Shown piece after piece: positions 58,554 through 64,000 of a stretch of 64,000 nt of DNA (within the stretch, counting starts at the first letter, position 1; each line of letters starts with the position of its first letter). Where the stretch lies: the NCBI RefSeq assembly GCF_036188265.1, contig NZ_CP108093.1, positions 6,725,001-6,789,000 on the forward strand. Direction: 5' to 3'. The DNA is from Streptomyces sp. NBC_00247 (GTDB lineage Bacteria; Actinomycetota; Actinomycetes; Streptomycetales; Streptomycetaceae). Position numbers and translations under genes: made by a program. The notes beneath the pieces are model-generated. The model did not search any database. It had not been told where the DNA came from and saw only the letters and a program-made list of their open reading frames with translations.

Positions 58554-58710
58554 ACTCCGGACGGTGATGACGGTCTTCCCGCGCAGCGCGCCCCGGTCGG
58601 CCTCGGCGTGGACGGCGGGGAGGCCGACCGGGGGGACGGCGGCCCGCGACGTCGTTGCGGACCCCGCCCGCGGCCACGTCGTCCAGGAGCCGGGCCGGCC
58701 GGCCGGCGTC
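58554..58710 (-). pseudogene. Frameshifted C-terminal remnant of a quinone oxidoreductase
   Basis: Reading the minus strand from 58710 gives DAGRPARLLDDVAAGGVRNDV, the end of a typical zinc-type quinone oxidoreductase. A shift of one base then restores AAVPPVGLPAVHAEADR followed by GALRGKTVITV, the normal family C-terminus; compare SRALLGKAVITVRP in the intact oxidoreductase at 25.7 kb. No start, no upstream domain and no stop remain. It is a decayed fragment between the SPL gene and the permease gene. The rest of this 314-base gap shows only a hairpin. Confidence 0.7.
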
Positions 58711-58740
58711 GCCGCGACCTGGCCCGCTGCCGGAACGGCG

Positions 58741-58760
58741 CCCCGGCCCCGCGGCCGGGG
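58741..58760. terminator. Hairpin upstream of the KimA-like gene
   Basis: Eight-base-pair stem CCCCGGCC / GGCCGGGG with a 4-base loop. It could end the photolyase-SPL transcript before the permease gene, although it lies 225 bases past the SPL stop. Confidence 0.5.
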
Positions 58761-58829
58761 CGCCCCCGTGTGAGTGGCTGCCGGTGGTGCCTGCCGGGCT
58801 CCCGTACGCCCGCCCGTTCTGATGGGGGC

Positions 58830-60779
58830 GTGACCCTCGACCGGCCGATGTACCGCGCCAAGCGCCGCCTCCTCGGTGCGCCCCTCACCACCGAGTCCAT
58901 CGGCCGGAAGCTCGGCAACCGGACGGCGCTGGGCGTCCTCGCCTCCGACTGCGTCAGTTCTTCGGCGTACGGCTCCGAGGAGATGCTCCGGGTGCTGGTG
59001 CCCGTCGTCGGTGCCGCAGCCTTCACCCTGCTGATGCCGCTGACCGGCGCGATCCTGCTGGTGCTCTTTCTCCTGACGCTCTGTTACAGCGACGTGGTCA
59101 CCCTCTACACCCGGGCCGGCGGCTCCTACGTGGTCGCCCGGGAGAACTTCGGACCGGACGTCGCGCAGGTCGCCGCCGTGGCGCTGCTGGTCGACTACAT
59201 CGTCACCGTCGCCGTACAGGTCTCGGCCGGAACCAACGCGCTGATCTCGCTCGCCCACCTCGCCGGCGACGACTGGACGGGCCTGGACCACCTCCAACTT
59301 CCGGTCTCGGCGGGGGTGATCGTCCTGCTCGCATTCGGAAACCTGCGCGGAATCCGTGAGGCGGGCCGGATGTTCGCGCTGCCCGCCTACCTTTTCATGA
59401 CCGCCGTCGGCCTCGTCCTGGTCGTGGCGGCCGTGCGTGGCCTGACCGGCGGACTGCCGCACGCCGACCTGAAGGCCGCCGGGGTCGTGCCCCTGGGCAC
59501 TCCCGGCGACGGATGGCTCTACGGCGCCTCGCTCTTCATCGTGCTCCGCTCCTTCGCCAACGGCGGCTCGTCCCTCACCGGCCTGGAAGCGATCTCGAAC
59601 GGCATCTCCGCCTTCCGCGAACCACAGGGCCGCAACGCCAGGCGCACCCTCGTCACCATGAGCTGCGTCCTCGCCGTCCTGGTCCTCGGCGTCTCCACCA
59701 TGGCGCACTTCACCCACGCCGTCCCGTACACCGACGGAACACCGACGGTCATCGCACAGGAGGCGCATCTCGCCTTCGGCGACGGCGTGCCGGGGACAGC
59801 CGGGCTCGTCTTCGTCCAACTGGCGACCGCACTGGTCCTCTACACCGGAGCCAACACCCCGTTCACCGGGTTTCCCTTTTTGGCCAGCTTCGTGGCCCAG
59901 GACCGGTTCCTGCCGAGGGTGCTGACCCGGCGAGGGCACCGGCTCGCCTTCTCCAACGGCATCATCGCCCTCGCCGTGATCTCCCTGGCGCTGCTGCTCG
60001 CCACCGGCGCCAGCGTGGACCGACTGGTGGCCCTGTACGCGATCGGTGTGTTCACCGCCTTCACCATGGCGGGAGCCGGTCTCACCGCGTACCACCTGCG
60101 AAGGCGCGAGCCGCTGCGCCGGACGAAGATCACGGTCAACGCGCTGGCGGCGGCCATCTCCGCGGCCGTGGTGCTGATCTTCGCGGTCACCAAGTTCACC
60201 GAGGGGGCCTGGCTGGTCGTGGTGATCTTCCCGCTCGGAGTGTGGGTACTGATGCGGATCAACCGCGAGTACCGGCGCGAGGCCGCCGTACTGCAACGGC
60301 TGCCCACCGGAGCGGACCGGCCCCGGGTGCGGCGCCACCAGGTGTTCGTCCTCGTCGACTCACTGGACCTCGCCACGCTGAAGGCTCTGCGGTACGCCCA
60401 CGAACTGCGGCCGGACGAGACCCGGGCGGTGCACTTCGCCATCGACGAGACCCGCGCACGGCACCTGTCCGACGTGTGGGAGTCGACGGCCGCGACCTCG
60501 GTGGCTCTGGAACTGGTGGCCTGCCCGGACCGCAGGCTGCGCCACGCGATGCGGGAACTGGCCGTGCGCACCACCCGGGACGGCGAGACCTCGCTGACGG
60601 TGCTCGTGCCCCGGCGGCTGTACGCCAACGCCCTCGGCAAGGTGCTCCACCGGGGCACCGGCGAGGCGATGGCGAAGGCGCTGGGCAACCTCCCGCACGT
60701 CGCGGTCACGATCCTGCCCTTCGACGTCTCGCGTGCCCTGCGGGAGCTGGAGTCGGGACGCACACCCCCGCCCGACTGA
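58830..60779 (+). CDS. APC-superfamily permease, KimA/YdaO-like (probable potassium importer)
   Basis: 649 residues from GTG 58830 (a MYRAKRR start at 58848 is possible). The opening RRLLGAPLTTESIGRKLGNRTALGVLASDCVSSSAYGSEEMLR matches the KimA/YdaO group of the KUP-APC superfamily, followed by about 12 membrane helices up to residue 470. A soluble C-terminal domain (about 490-645, VFVLVDSLDLATLKALRYAHEL, LTVLVPRRLYANALGK) has the universal-stress-protein-like fold of KimA, which senses c-di-AMP. B. subtilis KimA imports K+ with protons. No c-di-AMP (ydaO) riboswitch is visible upstream. Confidence 0.82.
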   Translation: MTLDRPMYRAKRRLLGAPLTTESIGRKLGNRTALGVLASDCVSSSAYGSEEMLRVLVPVVGAAAFTLLMPLTGAILLVLFLLTLCYSDVVTLYTRAGGSYVVARENFGPDVAQVAAVALLVDYIVTVAVQVSAGTNALISLAHLAGDDWTGLDHLQLPVSAGVIVLLAFGNLRGIREAGRMFALPAYLFMTAVGLVLVVAAVRGLTGGLPHADLKAAGVVPLGTPGDGWLYGASLFIVLRSFANGGSSLTGLEAISNGISAFREPQGRNARRTLVTMSCVLAVLVLGVSTMAHFTHAVPYTDGTPTVIAQEAHLAFGDGVPGTAGLVFVQLATALVLYTGANTPFTGFPFLASFVAQDRFLPRVLTRRGHRLAFSNGIIALAVISLALLLATGASVDRLVALYAIGVFTAFTMAGAGLTAYHLRRREPLRRTKITVNALAAAISAAVVLIFAVTKFTEGAWLVVVIFPLGVWVLMRINREYRREAAVLQRLPTGADRPRVRRHQVFVLVDSLDLATLKALRYAHELRPDETRAVHFAIDETRARHLSDVWESTAATSVALELVACPDRRLRHAMRELAVRTTRDGETSLTVLVPRRLYANALGKVLHRGTGEAMAKALGNLPHVAVTILPFDVSRALRELESGRTPPPD

Positions 60780-60801
60780 GGTCTCTTCGCGGAACCGCTC
60801 G

Positions 60802-60846
60802 CCGGGGGACGGACGCGCCTGTGGGACGGGCGCGTCCGTCCCCCGG
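60802..60846. terminator. Bidirectional terminator between the permease and GH16 genes
   Basis: 18-base-pair stem (60802-60819 with 60829-60846; CCGGGGGACGGACGCGCC and complement) around a 9-base loop, in the 129-base gap between convergent genes. Confidence 0.88.
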
Positions 60847-60908
60847 GTGGAACACCGGGCCAGTCCTTTCCGCCGGAGGGGTCGGGTACGGCGGGAAGGA
60901 CGGGGACA

Positions 60909-62354
60909 TCAGGCCGCCGGCACGGTGTCCTCGAAGGCGGTGCCCGCCGCCCGGTAGGCGGCGATCTCCGCGGTGACCTGGGCCGGGGTCAGCACCTGGT
61001 CCTTGACGTGCAGCACCCAGTCGACCTTCTGGTCGTAGGCGCGCGGGGTGGTGCTGGTCTGGCCCGCGAGGTCGATCAGCCACTGGTTGAAGTTGATGGA
61101 CATGGGCCGCTCCGGCAGGTAGCGGGAGTCGTGGCGGCCGAACTCGACGCCGTCGATGTAGTAGACGATGGCGGTGTTGTCGATGGTGAGCACGAGGTCG
61201 TGCCAGCCCGCGTAGCTGGTCCGTGATTCCGAGTGCTGGTTGACCGCCTCCCACGGGTCGGGGCGGTAGGTCTCCCAGGACGTGGTGTAGAGGATGTTGG
61301 AGGGCTCGCCCCAGCCGCCGTTGGGCAGGTACTCGAAGTCGTACTCGGCGTAGTCGTCGGCCATCGGGGCCTTGAGGTCGTTGATGGTGAAGAAGGTGCT
61401 GACGAGGTGGTCCCCGTCCGGCCCGGACTTCGGGGCGTCGGCGAACCGGACCCGCGCCGCGTAGGTGCCGTTGCGGAACTTCGTCGCCTTGGTGAGGACT
61501 TCGCTCTGCTCGGTGCTCTCCGCCGTACCCGCGGTGGAGGTCTCCAGGTTCATGATCGAGTTGGTCCCCTCCTTGGCGAAGGTGACGTTCTCGGCCGGCC
61601 AGCTCGCGCCCGGCACCCCGGGACCGCCCGAGTTGGAACGCACGTTCCAGCCGTGGGCGCCGATCGCCGGGTCGCTGTACGAGGTGTAGTCGAAGTCGTC
61701 GAACAGCCGGGGCCCGCCCGTGGGCGGGTCGGTCGGGTCCGTCGGGTCGGTACCCGGGTCGTTGCCGGTGGGCGCCGTGCCCCACACCTGGGTGCCGCCG
61801 ACGGTCGCCGTGACCTTGGACCAGTTGGCGTACGAGGTCTGCCCGGATCCGAAGGAGTAGTCGTCGGCCTGGTTCAGCGACTGCCAGTTGGAGCGGTAGA
61901 AGCGCAGTTGCATGTCTCCGGTGTCCGCGCCCGGTGCGAGCGAGCCGGCGCCGGCGGTGAAGCCGATCTCCAGGTACCGGTCGGCCGTCGCGGTGGGGTT
62001 GGCCAGGGTGCCGAAGGTCCCGGTGATGTTCGCGCACCCCTTGACCGCCCAGGAGCAGGCGTAGGTGTACGAGGCCCCGGAGTCCGCCTTGAAGTAGTAG
62101 CGGATCTTGACCTGGGCGAGGGAGACGGACGCGCTGCCGGTATTGACAGCCTTGAACCAGGGTTCCGCCTGGTCGGAGCCGGTGGAGCTCTGGCGGTACT
62201 GGATCGTCAACGGCTCGCCGGCCGCGGTGGCGGGAACGGCCGCCAGGGTGGCGCAGCCGAGGCCCGCCAGTGCGGTGGCGGCCAGTGCGACGCGGACGCG
62301 GGAGACGCCGCGGCGGGGGGTGCGTGCTCTTCTGCTCGTGCTGGTGCTCGTCAC
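60909..62354 (-). CDS. Secreted CBM3-GH16 glycoside hydrolase
   Basis: 481 residues from GTG 62354, with AGAGGA upstream and a 4-base GTGA overlap with the GH20 stop. Signal peptide about 1-45 (VALAATALAGLGCATLAAVPATAA). Family 3 carbohydrate-binding module (about 48-195, LTIQYRQSSTGSDQAEPWFKAVNTG, IRYYF, DMQLRFYRSNW), then a Pro/Thr/Asp linker (GTDPTDPTDPPTGG), then a GH16 domain (about 215-470). The catalytic motif is E-x-D-x-E as AEYDFEYLPNG. GH16 enzymes cut beta-1,3 or beta-1,3-1,4 glucans and galactans; the CBM3 suggests binding to cellulose or chitin-like surfaces. Coupled translationally to GH20. Confidence 0.9.
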   Translation of the reverse strand: MTSTSTSRRARTPRRGVSRVRVALAATALAGLGCATLAAVPATAAGEPLTIQYRQSSTGSDQAEPWFKAVNTGSASVSLAQVKIRYYFKADSGASYTYACSWAVKGCANITGTFGTLANPTATADRYLEIGFTAGAGSLAPGADTGDMQLRFYRSNWQSLNQADDYSFGSGQTSYANWSKVTATVGGTQVWGTAPTGNDPGTDPTDPTDPPTGGPRLFDDFDYTSYSDPAIGAHGWNVRSNSGGPGVPGASWPAENVTFAKEGTNSIMNLETSTAGTAESTEQSEVLTKATKFRNGTYAARVRFADAPKSGPDGDHLVSTFFTINDLKAPMADDYAEYDFEYLPNGGWGEPSNILYTTSWETYRPDPWEAVNQHSESRTSYAGWHDLVLTIDNTAIVYYIDGVEFGRHDSRYLPERPMSINFNQWLIDLAGQTSTTPRAYDQKVDWVLHVKDQVLTPAQVTAEIAAYRAAGTAFEDTVPAA

Positions 62355-63865
62355 CTGGAATTCCTCTCGGGATGGTGGAGCGTGGAGGGACGGCTCGGCA
62401 CGCCGAGGGTGTCGAGCCGGGTTCTGTGGTGGTCCAGCCGCGTCCGGAATCCGTCCCAGTCGCGGCCGCCGGACCAGGCGGTGTCGGCCAGGGCGCACAG
62501 CCGGGGGAAGACGAGGTACTCGGCGTGCGCTGCGGTGGGCACGTACTCGGTCCACAACTGAGCCTGGGTTCCGAGGACTTGTGCGGAGTCCGCCGCGTCC
62601 CAGTGGGCCGGCGCGGGGTCGGTGGCGTAGACGGTGGGCAGGTCCACGGAGAAGCCGGGCTGGCCCGGCGGCTCCTGCGGGTGCGTGGACTGCGGGTAGT
62701 CCAGGTAGGTGGAGCGGTGCGGCGCCATGATGACCGGGTGGCCGTTGCGCGCGGCCGCGAGCCCGTGCTCCTGGTCCCGCCAGGCCAGTACGGTGAACGA
62801 CTCCGGCAGGTCGTCCCCGTGCTCGGTCCAGCCGAGCGGGCGCCTGCCGTGCTCGGTCAGGAACGCCCCGACCCGCTCCATCAGCCAGCCGCGGAGCGCC
62901 TCGGGGCCGGCCAGCCCTTCGTCCGCGACGCGCCGCAGCGCGGAGGGCGAGGTGCGCCACTCGCCGGTCGGGCACTCCTCGCCGCCGACATGGATGTACG
63001 GCGAGGGGAAGACCTCCATGACCTCGCCGAGTACGGTCCGGCAGAAGTCGAGGGCCTCGTCGTGGACGCCCAGGACGGTGTCGCACACGCCGTAGCGGTC
63101 CCAGACCTCCAGCCGCCTGTCCGGGAAGTTCCCGAGGTGCGGGTAGGCGGCGAGGGCGGCACGGACGTGACCGGGCATCTCGATCTCCGGGACGACGGTC
63201 ACCCCCCGGTCGGCGGCGTACGCCACCAGGTCCGTCAGCTCCCGGCGGGTGTACGCGCCCCCGTGCGGCACCCCACCGACCTCGGTGAGCCGGGGACAGG
63301 CGCCGACCGGCATCCGCCAGCCCTGGTCGTCGGTGAGGTGCAGGTGCAGCACGTTCAGCTTGTGGAGGGCGAGCAGGTCCGTGAAGCGCCGCAGGAACGA
63401 GACGGGCTGGAAGTGACGGGCCACGTCGAGCATCGCCCCGCGCCAGGCGAACCGCGGCACGTCCGTCGTCTCCAGGCAGGGGACCGACCACGGCGTGCCG
63501 CGCACCGGGGCGGCCGAGAGGACGGCGGGCGGGAGAAGCTGGCGGAGGGTCTGGACGCCGTGCAGCAGCCCCTCCGGCCGGGCCGCCCGCAGCAGGACGG
63601 CGTCCTCGCTGACGGTCAGTCCGTAGCCCTGGTCGCCGAGCCCGGTGAGCCCGGGGTCGAGGGCGAGGACGACCCGGCCGTCGTCCGCGAGGGGCAGGGG
63701 CAGCCCGGTCGCCGGGGCGAGCAGGGTACGCAGCAGCAGGGCGGCGGGCTCGGTGCCCGGGGTGGCGCGGATCGCCGTCGCGGCGTCGAAGGTGAACCGG
63801 CCCCGTCGCAGATGGAGCCGTAAGGGGCCCGGTACGAGGCCGAGACCGGTGGGGGGCATGGACAC
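62351..63865 (-). CDS. GH20 beta-N-acetylhexosaminidase, Asp-to-Glu at the catalytic pair
   Basis: 504 residues; GTG 63865 with AGGAG five bases upstream. No signal peptide, so it is cytoplasmic. N-terminal GH20b-like domain (about 10-130), then TIM barrel with RFAWRGAMLDVARHF, NVLHLHLTDDQGWR and VPEIEMPGH. The catalytic pair usually reads HxGGDE; here it is HVGGEE (Glu296-Glu297), so the residue that holds the substrate acetamido group is Glu instead of Asp. Position directly after a sugar ABC permease matches dasD after dasABC in S. coelicolor, where the enzyme cleaves imported chitobiose to GlcNAc. A shared amino-sugar role is inferred. Confidence 0.88.
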   Translation of the reverse strand: MSMPPTGLGLVPGPLRLHLRRGRFTFDAATAIRATPGTEPAALLLRTLLAPATGLPLPLADDGRVVLALDPGLTGLGDQGYGLTVSEDAVLLRAARPEGLLHGVQTLRQLLPPAVLSAAPVRGTPWSVPCLETTDVPRFAWRGAMLDVARHFQPVSFLRRFTDLLALHKLNVLHLHLTDDQGWRMPVGACPRLTEVGGVPHGGAYTRRELTDLVAYAADRGVTVVPEIEMPGHVRAALAAYPHLGNFPDRRLEVWDRYGVCDTVLGVHDEALDFCRTVLGEVMEVFPSPYIHVGGEECPTGEWRTSPSALRRVADEGLAGPEALRGWLMERVGAFLTEHGRRPLGWTEHGDDLPESFTVLAWRDQEHGLAAARNGHPVIMAPHRSTYLDYPQSTHPQEPPGQPGFSVDLPTVYATDPAPAHWDAADSAQVLGTQAQLWTEYVPTAAHAEYLVFPRLCALADTAWSGGRDWDGFRTRLDHHRTRLDTLGVPSRPSTLHHPERNSR

Positions 63866-63873
63866 GGTTTCTC

Positions 63874-64000
63874 CTATCCCTTGACCGCGCCACCGGTCAT
63901 ACCGGTGGCGACCCGTCGCTGGAGAACGAGGAAGAGGACGAGGACGGGCAGCGCGAAGAGGGTGGAGGCGGCCATGGTGGCGCCCCAGTCGGTGCCGAAG
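63874..64000 (-). CDS. Carbohydrate ABC transporter permease, C-terminal end (cut by window)
   Basis: The final 41 codons are in the window: FGTDWGATMAASTLFALPV, then VLFLVLQRRVATGMTGGAVKG and a TAG stop. These are the last cytoplasmic loop and helix of an MalG/DasC-type inner-membrane permease, with the common C-terminus RRVATGMTGGAVKG. The stop is eight bases before the GH20 start, so the genes are one operon. It could be dasC or another oligosaccharide permease gene; the rest of the operon lies beyond 64 kb. Confidence 0.85.
   Translation of the reverse strand, partial: FGTDWGATMAASTLFALPVLVLFLVLQRRVATGMTGGAVKG

Overview
The window is chromosomal DNA from a Streptomyces or very close relative. 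It is uniformly G+C-rich with G/C at third codon positions, uses many GTG starts, and packs genes with 4-base ATGA/GTGA overlaps. Marker genes include a type VII secretion EccC, an XRE/DUF397 pair with an anti-sigma-like ATPase, a katG-furA divergon, the 2-methylisoborneol operon with its encapsulin shell gene, and a sugar ABC permease followed by a GH20 gene. I saw no tRNA, rRNA, CRISPR array, complete insertion sequence or prophage.

Layout. 0-7.4 kb is the edge of a type VII secretion locus: eccC (cut by the window start), a 167-base inverted-repeat element, a mycosin-like protein that has lost two of its three catalytic residues, and a large beta-helix protein with two CbxX/EccA-type AAA domains. 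7.7-11.8 kb holds a GNAT enzyme, a SAM methyltransferase, a WhiJ-type regulator/DUF397 pair facing an RsbW-like ATPase, and a small resolvase-like protein. 12.5-25.6 kb is one tight five-gene operon: DUF4132 protein, a 1732-residue unknown, MoxR AAA ATPase, DUF5682-VWA fusion and SWIM zinc-finger protein. It resembles the E. coli yehI-yehL-yehM-yehP-yehQ set, but with two components fused and a 16-copy 9-base repeat in the coding sequence. 25.7-32 kb has a quinone oxidoreductase, katG/furA and a metallophosphoesterase.

32.4-47.6 kb is mixed: a Tat-exported beta-helix protein behind a LacI-type operator, an SDR enzyme, a phosphoesterase/MFS/beta-propeller operon, two small secreted SH3-like proteins, an M28-like exported protein, an acyl-CoA oxidase-like enzyme, a DEDDh exonuclease-BRCT-BRCT-TerD fusion and a fructosamine-kinase-like protein. 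48-51.8 kb is the 2-methylisoborneol operon (encapsulin shell, terpene cyclase, methyltransferase). 52.4-58.5 kb carries an MFS exporter, an NTF2-like protein, an XRE regulator, and a DNA photorepair pair (FeS photolyase and spore photoproduct lyase-like radical SAM enzyme), followed by a frameshifted oxidoreductase remnant. 58.8-64 kb has a KimA-like permease and, convergent to it, a sugar ABC permease / GH20 hexosaminidase / CBM3-GH16 operon cut by the window end.

Working together: the ABC permease, hexosaminidase and secreted GH16 form an amino-sugar/polysaccharide use unit; the shell, cyclase and methyltransferase make and probably compartmentalise the 2-MIB pathway; photolyase and SPL repair UV lesions; KatG is expected to be controlled by FurA. 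The least understood systems are the 13-kb MoxR/VWA/SWIM operon and the pseudo-mycosin next to the T7SS ATPase.
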